The notes under the pieces are model-generated. The model saw only the letters and a program-made list of their open reading frames with translations. It did no database searches and was not told where the DNA came from. The position numbers and the translations under genes are program-made. 64,000 nt of DNA from Gonocerus acuteangulatus (lineage: Eukaryota; Arthropoda; Insecta; Hemiptera; Coreidae): positions 27,919,448 to 27,983,447 of the forward strand of contig OX328124.1 in the NCBI GenBank assembly GCA_946811695.1, in the 5' to 3' direction. This document shows positions 54,008 to 64,000 of the stretch, in pieces (positions within the stretch are counted from its first letter, which is position 1; each line of letters begins with the position of its first letter).

Positions 54008-55327
54008 CTGTTCGCGGATTTCTGGCTTCCCTGATGGTCCGATTTTGATGAAATTTGGTACAAAAATCTGTCGTCCAATTTGAAAGGTCAAGTTCGTTAA
54101 CCAGCAAAATCCGCCCACTGGAAGATGGCGTTTGGGGCGAAATTCGCGCAAAAAAAATCGTAACGCTTACGTTTTTGAGTTCATAAGCTTGTAAGTACTC
54201 GTTTTATAGGCTTCTTTGGCTAGTAAAACGAATGAAACCATTTTCAAGGCGATAGCTTTAACCGTTTTTGAGAAAATTGGAAAAATACTTTTTGAATACC
54301 GTTTTTGGTTTGGGTACTTAGAATCATGGGATTCAGTTGAAACATTTTCTGCATGTTTTACTATCATTAAAACTAATATGTTGAAATTTTGGTTACGTTT
54401 GGAGTTAAGGAAGGGTTAGAATAAAATATTTTATTAACAGACATAAAATGTTTTGGTAACTCTGTATATTTTCCTTAATATCTCGAAAAAGGTTGAGAAT
54501 CTTGGCAAACGAAAGAATACCATTAGAAAGCTTACTAAATGCTCTACAAAAAAGGTTCTGATGAAAGTTTTGATTAGGCGATGTCAATCGGAGAAATAAG
54601 TGCTTAAAACATTAAAGTAATGGATTTTGCTTATTCGAACTGTTCTTTTTGTCTGTTTTTATTCCTTGTTATTTTTTAATTGCTTATATTTGGATAATGT
54701 ATTTTACAATAAAACAGATTAGGCAAAATAAGAAAAACAATTCATTGTTAGAAACATAGCTTGCCAAGAGAAAAAGATTCGATGACGTCTTTTGAATATT
54801 TTCAATTGCCTTTATGCTGTTGTTTTTTTTATTTTATTTTTTAATTGATTTTATCTGTAGAATTATTACTATAGTAAAAGAACACAGGAATATGTGAAAA
54901 TTTTTGATATTTTCCAATTCATTGAAACGTATGAAATGAAGTATCGCTAGAAGAGGTTTCTAGGGTCTTGCGGACCCGACCCTAACCCCAGGTATAGCCA
55001 TAAAACCCTTTGAACAAAGGCCGAGGAAAATATTATCTATTTCTATTCTATGCTTTTCAAATGAGAATAGGGATATGAACAAGAACCGGGGTCTCCCGTG
55101 GTCTAATGGCTAGCGCCTTGGATTCATAAGCGGGAGATGGTGGGTTCGATTCCCAACCTCCGGCAGGAATTTTATCATCCCACGGCTCGCTGGTAAAATT
55201 TCTCGCTAAACCCTAGATGTCGGCGCTAATGACCTAGATGTAGATGAGCCGTAAAAAAGAAAAAAAAAGAAAAAAAAGAACTGGAACCGCGCTAAGATGA
55301 CGCAGTTCCTGCGAGTCGGACTTTTTT
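53769..55327 (+). mobile_element. HLE-2, Helitron-like element (complete, long copy)
   Basis: 5' TTTTAGCGCGGTTCCTCCC with an 11-bp hairpin GGTTCCTCCCT/AGGGAGGAACC. Body CAATCCGGAAGTGCCGACTA, ACCGAAAATAACGGTGGTTA. A long (AT)n tract (53936-54002), then GGTCAAGTTCGTTAACCAGC. 3' GGAACCGCGCTAAGATGACG with hairpin CGCAGttcCTGCG, AGTCGGACTTTTTT. The 5' AGCGCGGTTCC and 3' GGAACCGCGCT are exact complements. SINE-A is nested at 55089. No transposase or Rep/helicase domain was recognised; frames inside are short. Confidence 0.83.
55089..55280 (+). mobile_element. SINE-A (full length) nested in HLE-2
   Basis: Head GGTCTCCCGTGGTCTAATGG, CTAGCGCCTTGGATTCATAA, GGTTCGATTCCC; body GCAGGAATTTTATCATCCCA; tail GATGTCGGCGCTAATGACC, TAGATGAGCCGT and a long A-rich end with G interruptions. 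AAGAACCGG before and AAGAACTGG after look like a 9-bp duplication with one change. Confidence 0.9.
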
Positions 55328-55655
55328 GTTAGGCGGACGAGATGTAAATTTCTCTTATAAAGGAAAAAAAAGTGTCATTACAACGGGTTGAAAATCAGGT
55401 TAAACATTGTTTACTATAAAAATCTAGCCAGAAGCAGCTAACATTAGGTTTAGTTCCTAGCAAAAACCGATCTCTAATTCTAGGTCATTTAGAAATGGCG
55501 AACGGACCATTCGGGAGAAAGCCATGATGTCTTAGCTCATTTGCCATTGAGCAAATACAAAAATCGAATATTGAGTATGATAATTTCGAGCAAATTCACT
55601 CAACAATAATTTAAGCTTATTTCTTCATTGCTTTTGTTATGAAGTTACTCACATG
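55328..55655. other. No recognised feature
   Basis: AT-rich; nothing recognised. Confidence 0.4.
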
Positions 55656-55906
55656 GTTTATATAAGGGGGGCCGAGGGGGCTGCAGCCCCCCCCCCCCGA
55701 AAAGTTTGATTTGATCGGTAAAAATGTGTCATAAACCACTTAAAAATAAATCAAATAAGATCACTTAGTTTATAGAATATATTTTATTTTGGGTATAATA
55801 GCGTTTTAGTTGACTAAAACTATTCCAAGTTCTAGATTGTTAGTATTCCATAAGCCGGAAATGGTCCTCCCCGAAATTTTCCCAGTCCCCCCCTAGAACC
55901 AAGTTA
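55656..55906 (-). mobile_element. MITE-W copy (ends eroded)
   Basis: TATATAAGGGGGGCCGAGGG, GGCTGCAGCCCCCC, GGTAAAAATGTGTCATAAAC, AGATCACTTAGTTTATAGAA, GTTAGTATTCCATAAGCCGG match the reverse complement of 58479-58732. Confidence 0.72.
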
Positions 55907-56737
55907 TGAATTTGCTCGAACCGGCCGTTATTTTGACATCTTTGCTACGAAACTCAGTAGACATGGTGCCCTGCCAGTAAGGAACATGTATTGTAAGAAA
56001 AACAGAAATCGGTACTTTAGAAGTAGGGATTTACTTTGGAACAAAATTAATAATTGAGTCAGCTTTTTAATCCATGACCAAAACTAATAATGTTTATTTT
56101 GTAGGTTACTAGTGTATAGTTATACTTTAAGTATTGTAGAATTTGCTAAATGTACATTCCCTTGCTATAATAATAATAATAATAATAATAATTTTAAAAA
56201 TGGTTGTGAGATATTGGGCGAAAATGACTGATGAAACCTCGGCTTGAAAAGACAGCCAGAAATCCGTTGAATGTAAGTTTTCTTCGGGGAAAGGAGAGGC
56301 AGGGGAGACGGCGGTTGGAGACCTGAGCAGAAAAAAATAGGATTGACTGGTAAGAAAAGGGAGGGGGTGTCTTGAATAAAAAACCTCGGGGAAAAAATCA
56401 GGCGGGCGGAAGAGACGAGGGGTTCGAAAGGAGAAATGTCCCATGACCCTCCCTACTTAAGCAGGCGAATTTTAATGTTTACACAATTTGTCTTCGAGTC
56501 TTGACTCCTACGGAGGGGTGCAACAGGGGGGACTCAAACACACTAACTTACTGACCCAAAGACCCTCTCAGTCGGGCAATAAATGCAACTAGGTTTTTTC
56601 ATTTTTCTTTTGTACTTTATCAGATTTAGTCAGCTTGTTTTGCTCGAGTAGATGCTTTTATATCAGGAAATCTAAGGAAAGTAGTAATGTCGTGCAAGCA
56701 CCTCCTAAATGTCTCAATTCATATCAAAAAATTAAAC
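55907..56737. other. No recognised gene
   Basis: A GC-balanced patch with a 105-codon minus frame (56127-56444) that is low-complexity near its ends and unrecognised. (AAT)n at 56167-56190. Confidence 0.35.
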
Positions 56738-56767
56738 CCCAGGGAGGTTTCAAAATACCTCCCTGGG
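56738..56767. other. Perfect 11-bp hairpin
   Basis: CCCAGGGAGGT (56738-56748), loop TTCAAAAT, ACCTCCCTGGG (56757-56767). Role unknown. It lies just outside the fold-back element at 56868-57740. Confidence 0.85.
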
Positions 56768-56867
56768 ATTTCATATTATCTTGAATAGACGGGCGCACAA
56801 GGGTGCGAAACGCCCCCGTCTGATTATAACTACGAAATAAATTTGTTGACAAATTTGCCAAGATAGT

Positions 56868-57740
56868 CCCAGAGCTAGTAACCGCGCGATTCATGAAGTG
56901 TTTTATGCACCTTGAAATTTTCCTATTGTGTACATCTTGGATGTATAAGAATGTACATATGTGTTTCCTGGACATACCTTGGAACACCAGGTACTGCGCA
57001 TAGGGGAAAAGTGCAAAACAATATTCCCCCAAAACAGAGTTTTTTCAGAAGCCAACTATCTTTTATGTAAAATTAAGACAATTTTACAATGAATAATAAA
57101 TATGTCAGACACTTTTAAAGGGTATAACAGGTAAAAAAAACATAATAGTTTTTATTCTAATACTAAATGAGAGATTTATTCGCGCTGCTATTAAAACCGG
57201 AACAGCCGTACAAGATCATGTGAGAAAGAACCAATGAGAGCACAGAAAACAACCAACACTGCGCGGTACTCTCATACCTCTTACGGTTACGCGCAGTGTA
57301 TTGCAGTCTATCATAGGCAACATTTATTTTTATGTTTCCTGATAATTAAACCATACAAAAGTGTCTGCACATTTGTAATTATTTTCAAATATGTTTATTG
57401 AAGACGCTGATTAAATCCCAGCGTGAATAAAGCACTTCATTTAATATTAAAAATAAAATCTAGGTACTTTGGTTTTTTTTTTTTTTTTTTAATTTACATT
57501 TTAACCCCCTTAAAAGTGCCTGCCTTATTTATTATTAATTTTAAAATTGCCTTAATTTGCAATTTTTTCATTAATAATTCTTGGCTTCTGAATAAAACAC
57601 TATTTTTGGGCAATATTGTTTTGGACCTTCCTACTTACCTACTTACCTTCTTATCTACCCAAGAGGTACATTATAGCAAAATTTCAGGGTGCATAAAACA
57701 CTTCATGAAAAATGCGTTGTCAGCTCTCCGATCCTAATAA
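56868..57740. mobile_element. Fold-back element with ~260-bp arms
   Basis: The reverse complement of about 56868-57145 matches about 57480-57740. Shared motifs: TTTAAAAGTG(C/T)CTG, TATTTATTATT, TTGGCTTCTGAA, GGCAATATTGTTTTG, AAAATTTCA(A/G)GGTGC + ATAAAACACTTCATGAA. The spacer is ~335 bp. The frames on each arm (minus 56724-57032, plus 57423-57737) share only the GCIKHFM-like piece, so coding is uncertain. Confidence 0.68.
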
Positions 57741-58000
57741 GGAGGCTGCTGGTTTTTAAAATGACCTGAAGGCATAAAAGTTATTGTGAATTGTGGTAAT
57801 ATAAATAAATGACATATTTATGGTCTGAGGAATTAATACTGTTATTCGTTTAATCGTCAACGATTTTATACAAAAATCAATGTTTCAAAAACTGTTTGCT
57901 GAATACTACAATTGGATTTAAGATCCTTCCATCCTTGGACGACGTTACATAAATCCTTCATTTCCTGGATTTCTGGGAAGGACTTGCCTACTTCTCGGTA
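57741..58000. other. No recognised feature
   Basis: AT-rich; nothing recognised. Confidence 0.4.
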
Positions 58001-58042
58001 TTGCCTGAAGACGATCGATTTTGCCGAAACGTCCTTCGCAGA
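58001..58042 (+). ncRNA. Degenerate hammerhead-like core
   Basis: CTGAAGA (58005-58011), ...TTTTGCC, GAAAC (58026-58030), GTC (58031-58033), then CTTCGCAGAAG. The core order is right and GAAACGTC is intact, but helix II is not paired and helix I is poor. Probably a decayed Penelope-like terminus. Confidence 0.4.
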
Positions 58043-58143
58043 AGCAGGCCATCTTCTGCAGGCACAAGTTGGAAGAGGAGGTCTCCTTTATCTACTGACA
58101 AGCAATCAATCTCTTCAAATTAATTTTCTTGTAACAGAACTAC

Positions 58144-59422
58144 TTTCTAGCGCGTTTCCTCCCTCCCTTCATAGGGAGAAATTCCCGGTTATGAGGTTGA
58201 CCGAATCATGAAGTGTCGACTAGAAAAGTTCACGTTTCAGAACCCATATATCACAGAAATAACGGTGTTCCAAATAGGTGTATGTTCACAGGCCGAAAAA
58301 TGTTCCAAAGTTTATGAAACTTGATACAAAAGTCTTTCTAATTTGAAAGTTCAATTACTTTAACCAGCAGAATCCTTCCTCCGAAACATGGTTGTAGGAG
58401 GGCTATTCGCGCGAAACATATCATAATGCTTACTTTTCCGAGGTAATATGCTTGCTGGTACTCTTTTTGTACGTTCTCCATGGGCGTATATAGAAAATAA
58501 TTTAAAGGGGGGACTGAGAACATTTGGGAGGTATGGAATACTAACAATCTAAAACTTAGAATAGTTAGCCAGTTAAAACTCTATTACACACAAAAAAAAA
58601 AATCTGAACTAAGTGAGCTCATTTAATTTATTTTTAAGGTTTTTATAACACATTTTTACGGATTCTGGGGGGGGGGCAGCCCCCTCAGCGCCCCCCCCCA
58701 GCGTCCCCCTTATATACGCCCATGACGTTCTCTAACTTAGGGAGACGAATGAAACCATTTTAAAAGTGACATGTGTACAAGAAAAGTTTTTGAAACTAAT
58801 TTTCGGCTTGGTTTCTTAGGATCGTTGAATTCAATTTAAATATTTTCCACTTGTTTGACATTCCTGTAATATAACATATTTAAATTTTGGTTACATTTGT
58901 AGTTAAGGAAGTATTGAAAATAATAATAATAATAATAGACATGAAAAGGTTTGGGATATTCGTATATTTTCTTAAATATATCGAAAACGGTTAGAAAATC
59001 CTAGTAAGTGGAACGTGACTATTCGGAAGCTTACTAAATTCTCTACAAAAAAAACGATCTTAATGAATTTTCGATGGAGCGATGACAATGGGAGAAATAA
59101 GTGTTTAAAACGTCGAAAATGTTAGTTTTGGTCTTTTGAAGAAGTTTTCGTCTCTGTTTAACTCACTTTTTAATTGGTTGTATTTTTTAGTATGAGAACG
59201 TAAGAAACACATTGATAATAGTGTTTTTTGAGAAGGCGGGGGAGTTATATCCGTTTATGATACTATCAGTTTCGTGTAGTGTTTCCTTAAATCTTCGTTT
59301 TCTCAGAGATTTTTCAAAGAATGATCAAAACTTACTAATAACTGTTTCTATTACTTTACTAATGCCACTAGGGATACGAACGAAAACTAAGAGGCAGATG
59401 ACACAGTTAGACTTTAAGTCGT
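58144..59422 (+). mobile_element. HLE-2 (eroded 3' end) with MITE-W nested
   Basis: 5' TTTCTAGCGCGTTTCCTCCC with hairpin arm AGGGAGAAATTCCC; body AATCATGAAGTGTCGACTAG, TTCACGTTTCAGAACCCATA, GAAATAACGGTG; later AAACGGTTAGAAAATCC, CGGAAGCTTACTAAATTC, GGGAGAAATAAGTG shared with the 53.8-kb copy. The 3' end is degenerate (AACTAAGAGGCAGATGACAC + AGTTAGACT). Confidence 0.72.
58479..58732 (+). mobile_element. MITE-W (complete, hAT-like)
   Basis: Terminal repeats CATGGGCGTATATA and TATATACGCCCATG. 8-bp direct repeats ACGTTCTC at 58471-58478 and 58733-58740 give a clean target-site duplication. Internal motifs: GGTATGGAATACTAACAATC, AATAGTTAGCCAGTTAAAAC, G-runs and C-runs near the right end. The 8-bp duplication fits the hAT superfamily. 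No ORF. It is the reference for the partial copies at 15.7, 55.7 and 59.9 kb. Confidence 0.88.
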
Positions 59423-59945
59423 TGCTCTAAAGTTTTTTGAAGGGACTTATAGTCGTCAATATAACAAGTTTAATGACGTTCCCGATTGATGTCCCACAAA
59501 ACCTCAGTTCTTGTGATATGTTCTTCCACACTTTCCTTGGCGATCTTCTGCTACTCGCATTAGGTTTGACGGAACTGCTTCTGAAGCTATTACTCCGAAA
59601 GAAGAAAGGAGAGTCTCCCCGTGGGCTACACGAGGGTTCAGATCCGTTACATGTACCGGTTCATCCCTTCCACCTCGCAAATTCTGCTATTTTATTGCCG
59701 CACATCTTCCTACGACATGACATAGTGTGTGTTTATCGGCCGCATACACTGCAATAATATCATAATCCGTATTGGCCATCCGAGCTACCTGTGAAAACTC
59801 ATTGTTATGTTAACAATGTTTTATCAACACTGATCTTTCGTTGTAGTTCGTGAAGTCTTCGTTCGAGCTCCAGACAGATCCTCAGGTCACGAGTTAATCA
59901 CTCTTATTAGCACATCCCGGTGTGCTAAGTACAGAATGTCCGGCT
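59423..59945. other. No recognised gene
   Basis: A 106-codon plus frame (59437-59757) is leucine-rich at its start and unrecognised. It could be a decayed fragment; no domain motif seen. Confidence 0.3.
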
Positions 59946-60143
59946 CGCGTATAGACAAAATAATTTCGGAGGGGGGGGGCTGCGAACACCGGGGGAATTG
60001 AGGGGTATGGAATACTAACAAACTAGAACTTGAAATAGTTAGCCAACTAAAACGCAATTAAACCTTAAAAAAAAAGATATTTTTACTGAACTAAGTTGTC
60101 TCTTTAAATTTATTTTTGAGGTTTTGATGGCACACTTTTACCG
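59946..60143 (+). mobile_element. MITE-W, right end missing
   Basis: GCGTATAGACAAAATAATTT, GGGGTATGGAATACTAACAA, AATAGTTAGCCAACTAAAAC, TTTTTGAGGTTTTGATGGCA match the left and middle of 58479-58732. Confidence 0.72.
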
Positions 60144-60542
60144 ACTAAAGCAGGACATTCACGTTGCGATTTGCACTAAGACTTAGTAGGACTACTAGTT
60201 GGATAGTCGACTCCACTCACACTATCCGACTTGCTATCCACCTACCGATACAACTTTAGTCCTACTCTGTTTTCTCGACTGTGTATGTCGCTCACGAGCC
60301 GAAAAATGTATCGAATGCAAGCCGAAGTTGCCCGAAGGTCAAGCACTGACTGAGGTAAGTCGGACGACTTTGATCCGACTCTCCCATCCACGCTCTAACT
60401 CGTCGTCGCTCTAAATGTTCCGACTCGTCCAACTTGACTTACAACAATCCAACAGCCCATCACGATCCGACTTGTGGTCCAACTTCGGAAGTCAGTCAAC
60501 GTTGTTCTCTCCATTATTTAACTTGGATATTTACAATTTAAT
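60144..60542. other. Unrecognised, TCCGACT-rich
   Basis: TCCGACT or a one-base variant recurs about eight times between 60180 and 60490 without fixed spacing. A donor-like GAGGTAAGTC lies at 60353. The short frames are not recognised. Confidence 0.35.
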
Positions 60543-60795
60543 AGGGGACGAGGTTAGCTCAGTGGTAGAGCACTGGATTGATATGCTTGAGGACCTGAGT
60601 TCAAATCCCGAGCAAGCACTAAAGATTTTTATCTTCTAGTGTCTTCGTTCATGGATTGAATTCGGCGTCCCTGTCCGTTCCTAGGCCAACCCAGCCTTTA
60701 ATTAATTTATTAATGGGTACCTTGGTGGTCATGAATCAGATGCCTCTATAGTATCTGCCCCTCAGGGCCCTTGTGGCCTGTTAAGGGGCTGATTT
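60543..60795 (+). mobile_element. SINE-B, internally deleted copy
   Basis: Head GGGGACGAGGTTAGCTCAGT, GAGTTCAAATCCCGAGCAAG; body CCCAGCCTTTAATTAATTTA, ATGGGTACCTTGG. A deletion of the central GACCACACTATG block follows, then end GGCCTGTTAAGGGGCTGA and T-run. ATTTACAATTTAATA before and ATTTACATTTTAATA after look like a 15-bp duplication with one change. Confidence 0.87.
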
Positions 60796-60838
60796 TTTTA
60801 TTATTTACATTTTAATATTGATGTTATGCATCAAGCAT

Positions 60839-60897
<59 letters not shown>
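60839..60897. repeat. (AT)n microsatellite
   Basis: Pure AT repeat. Confidence 0.97.
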
Positions 60898-60898
<1 letters not shown>

Positions 60899-62224
60899 TA
60901 GCATCTTAGTATATATACTATATTATTTATGGATTTCTAGTAATTATTTTTATCCTCAGTTTTAATTATTCTTTTGTTGTAATAACGCTATCATTTTTGC
61001 AGGATAACTGTGGATGCCAGGATACCAGAACATGGGAAAAAGACCCCGTTATGTAAGTAAGTAAACAATGTAATAATTTTACGTTTTTGTTTTTTTTTAG
61101 CTTTTGCGGTTGCATACATTAAAGAAGTTTTGAAATATTTCTTGAAAACTTCATCCGCGACTAGATAATGAATTTCATTAAAATGCGTTCACGCATATGA
61201 CAAGATTTATTTATTTATTTGGTTTGTGTTTAAGAGGGAGTTTTAAAAAAATATATTATATTAATACATATACATAGGGGACCTTTTTATTTATTTTACT
61301 AAATATTACGAAAACGGTTGAACAATTTTGTTATGTCGAAAGTTCAATAAATGTCCTACAAAAAAACTTCAAGGTGTAAATTTCAATAGAACTATTTCAG
61401 TCGATGACAAAGATTTGTGAAATTTCAAAAGTGTTAATTCAAGGCGTTTCATTTTATTCAAACCATTCCGTTTCTCTAAGAAGACGTAGTTCGTATGAGT
61501 CAGACCGACTACGTATACATGAGGCTGTCGGAATTCATTTATGGAGTGAACTTGTCATATTCCTGTTAAATGTTTATAAAGTAAATCACATAAACCTACC
61601 TACATAAAATTTTAGGAAAATCATCTTGTTAAGCTGGTTTTTGATCCAGTTATTCCGTTCTTTACTCCGAATGCTTTAACCAAATGGGCTACTGCATAAG
61701 TTATTTAAATTACAGCGTGGGTTTATTTTATAGGTCTGAGTTGGAAGAGATATAGGATTAACAACTTCTCTTGCATACCTGCGGGAACATTCTGCACTTC
61801 TGTTTCTTCTATACTAACACAATAGACACCTTCAATTTTAGCAAAGCCCGCTGCGAAACTAATTCTCACTTTTTCAGTGCATTTTTTTCCTCCCTAAATT
61901 TAATGACATATTTCCTTACTTTTAGCTTTTTTAAGGGTGTTTCTGCGTGGGAAAAGGAAACCCTCCGGCCCTATCCCTTAGAAGAGAGATAATCCACCCC
62001 TGTTTTTCTCTGTATTCTCACGGAGTGGGGAGTAAAAAATGAGAGGAGTAACGGAAATAAATTGAAGGGTGGCTGAGTGAAGCCCGGACAAAGAGCTGGG
62101 CTCTCCAAGTTCCTTCATCTATCTCTGCCTCTCCTTGTCCTGTGGGGTTCCTGCGCTCCCACCCACACTCACAATATCTCTCTCTCTACATATTTTGAAT
62201 ATATATATATATATATAATATATA
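60898..62224. other. No gene; possible HLE-2 internal fragment at 61300-61420
   Basis: ATTACGAAAACGGTTGAAC, TCGAAAGTTCAATAAATG, CCTACAAAAAAACTTC resemble the inner HLE-2 segment at 58975-59060. The rest is AT-rich; short unrecognised frames at 61404-61607 and 61771-61992. Confidence 0.35.
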
Positions 62225-63010
62225 CAGTAGACTCCCAAAATCCAGCGTCACCGGAACCGGGGTACGGTGAGATATAAGGAAACGCCGGATTAGAGAATTC
62301 AGTTAAAAGCGGTCTCTTATGTATTTAAAAAACCTTATTATTTGAGGATAGAATAATATGTAACGATTTTAATATTGAAAATTTAAGTATAATTTACGTA
62401 CGGAATTATAAAATAAATTCCTGGATGAATTTTCGAACTAGAATCAGAGTTGGGCAAACGTTAGCGCGCGCTAAAAGCTGATACCTCTCCGCTAATTTAG
62501 CGAAACTGTAGAAAGCCAGCGCTAATAATTAGCGGTTAGCGGCGGCAGTGCGCTAACCGCTAATCTATTTATGAAATATCGTAATCGCTAATAGCTTAAG
62601 CTATAGTTACAACTTGTAACTATAGCAATTACGATATTTCATAAATAGATTAGCGGTTAGAGCACTGCCGCCGCTCTCCGCTAATTATTAGCGCTGGCTT
62701 TCTACAGTTTCGCTAAATTAGCGGAGAGGTATCAGCTTTTAGCGCGCGCTAACGTTTGCCCAACTCTGACTAGAATGGTTTAAATTAGGCGTTCTAGCCG
62801 CAGGTGCCTTAGTAGAAACATTTATTTTCTTAGAAGAAACGCAGGTTCCTGATTCTAAAAGGAAACATATATGCCTTCTTTGACTTATATACAATGAAAT
62901 ACCCCGAAACAAATGTTTGGCTAGCTAGGAAAGGAAGGTTTTTCTCCGGCAAGTTCCGAGATCCGACAGTCATTCCTCTAGAAGAACGCCGGATAAAGGA
63001 GAGTCTACTG
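62225..63010 (+). mobile_element. Pogo/Tigger-type non-autonomous DNA transposon
   Basis: Terminal inverted repeats CAGTAGACTCCC...ATCCAGCG and CGCCGGATAAAGGAGAGTCT + ACTG, with TA on each side (62223-62224, 63011-63012). The CAGTAGACTC...ATCCGGCG terminus and TA target are typical of pogo/Tigger elements. The interior holds a nested palindromic hAT MITE. The remaining internal sequence matches 25155-25345 and 26870-27107 in reverse. No DDE transposase frame. Confidence 0.85.
62445..62768. mobile_element. Palindromic hAT-type MITE
   Basis: 324-bp nearly perfect palindrome. The arms start CAGAGTTGGGCAAACG and end CGTTTGCCCAACTCTG; the centre is near TTGTAACTATAG. 8-bp direct repeats ACTAGAAT at 62437-62444 and 62769-62776 are a hAT-like target-site duplication. 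Many CGCTAA/TTAGCG repeats lie in the arms. A ~10-bp difference in the middle (GCTAATAGCTTAAG on one side only) breaks perfect symmetry. Confidence 0.9.
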
Positions 63011-63012
63011 TA

Positions 63013-63024
63013 TATATAAATGTA

Positions 63025-63072
<48 letters not shown>

Positions 63073-64000
63073 CGCTCTCACTATCTCTCCCTGTCTCTCT
63101 CTCTCCCTCAATCCCTCTCGCTCTCTCTTACTCCCTTTTTCTATCTATTTATATACCACCTCTCCTACCTCACTCTTTCTCTATGTCAATCTTTATATCT
63201 CCGTTCTCTCATTTCATGATATAAATGTAGATTCAGCTTTTGAAAATTAATTTATCACAAAGCCATTGTCCTGAACTTCATTTAGTCACAACCATGCAAA
63301 AGGAAACAAAATAATTATCAGTGGTTCGTGCGAATCGCCCTTTTTGAGTAACCCAGAAAAAAAAAACCATTTATCTGAGCTTATATTTCTTTAATTTATA
63401 GGAATCCTTATGTTAATTTTAATTTTTATTATTTCTAAATAGATTAAACTTGAATATTACATTAAAGAAAAATGTCATTGAAAATGACTTTGGCATTGAA
63501 TTATTGAAGGCGTTCCGGTCGTTAGGCTATTTACCCTTTAATGAAAATAAAAATTAATTTATTACTATAAAGCTGATACATCCAAGCTGCCTTGATTTGG
63601 AGCTTCAGGTATAGTTTATATATCATTCGAACACTATTGTACAGTTGATTTAGTTAGTAGGGATTTGAATTGACAAATTGTAATTATCAAGTAATTAATT
63701 CTATCATGATTGATATACACTCTTTTACATTAATGAACTCTTTATTGAGGTAAAAAAAAAATCGCCCTCAATGGGGTGAGCTATTTGACTATTACAGCCC
63801 CATATTTCATTCATTTTTTTTATATATATTTTTATTTTGAGTAGGGCGATGGTAAAGGATTTTTTTTATTTTCCCCCTGCTGGTAATATGGATGAGGGTG
63901 CGATATGCAAATACCATGCGGACCTGTTGGTTCAATTTAGCACTTCCCTCCCCGAGTAGAGCGCACGTTCTCGACGACAAAAAAAAAATCCACCCTTGTC
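63013..64000. other. No gene; AT and CT simple repeats
   Basis: (AT)n at 63036-63070 is followed by a CTCTC-rich stretch to ~63200. The rest to the window end is AT-rich with no recognised feature. Confidence 0.45.

Overview
The window is gene-poor, AT-rich, intron- and transposon-laden DNA of a eukaryote. The Pol III-derived SINEs, cut-and-paste MITEs, Helitron-like elements, Penelope-like termini and LINE remnants together point to an invertebrate metazoan, most likely an arthropod. Nothing in the sequence fixes the species. No complete protein-coding gene is supported: nearly all open frames are short, low-complexity, or lie inside repeats. The best single-copy gene candidates are a GC-rich segment ending in a strong splice-donor match (about 28.8-29.04 kb), a CpG-rich block just after it (29.63-29.99 kb), and a GC-rich open stretch at 35.7-36.0 kb. 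All three are weak.

The dispersed repeats fall into families recognisable because several copies sit in the window. (1) Two related Helitron-like (Helentron/HINE-type) families, here called HLE-1 and HLE-2. They begin with a T-run and a 5' hairpin, contain an (AT)n microsatellite (HLE-1 also a ~143-bp minisatellite with G-runs), and end in a short hairpin before a T-run. A 5' segment is complementary to one near the 3' end. Copies or pieces: 2.1-3.3, 10.95-11.9, 14.0-15.2, 17.5 and 25.4-26.9 kb (HLE-1); 1.05, 10.1, 21.0-21.6, 24.4, 47.1, 53.8-55.3 and 58.1-59.4 kb (HLE-2). (2) SINEs from three different tRNA-like heads (SINE-A, -B, -C) and one from 5S rRNA (SINE-5S). SINE-A and SINE-5S appear to share a 3' tail. 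(3) MITEs: MITE-Z, MITE-W, a palindromic hAT-type element (62.4-62.8 kb), a pogo/Tigger-type element (62.2-63.0 kb), and a 526-bp element (27.2-27.7 kb). (4) Fold-back elements carrying hammerhead-ribozyme-like cores typical of Penelope-like element ends (5.5-6.9 and 23.7-23.95 kb). (5) Decayed LINE fragments: RT thumb, RNase H, C-terminal CCHC.

Tandem repeats are prominent: a 5.1-kb satellite of 62 near-identical 82-bp units (48.0-53.1 kb); minisatellites of 51 bp (8.4 kb), 41 bp (12.4 kb), ~92 bp (19 kb), 75 bp (34 kb) and 32/40 bp (47.3 kb); and many (AT)n tracts. Nested insertions give relative ages: SINE-B sits in the (AT)n of an HLE-1 copy that probably split a Tigger-type element; SINE-A sits in an HLE-2 copy; a hAT palindrome sits in a Tigger element; MITE-W sits in an HLE-2 copy.

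The most interesting signals are the hammerhead-like cores on both strands of a palindrome, the 3' tail apparently shared by 5S- and tRNA-derived SINEs (with tail-only insertions that still have target-site duplications), a composite two-tailed SINE with a perfect 13-bp duplication, and the paired hairpin/inverted-repeat architecture of the Helitron-like families.
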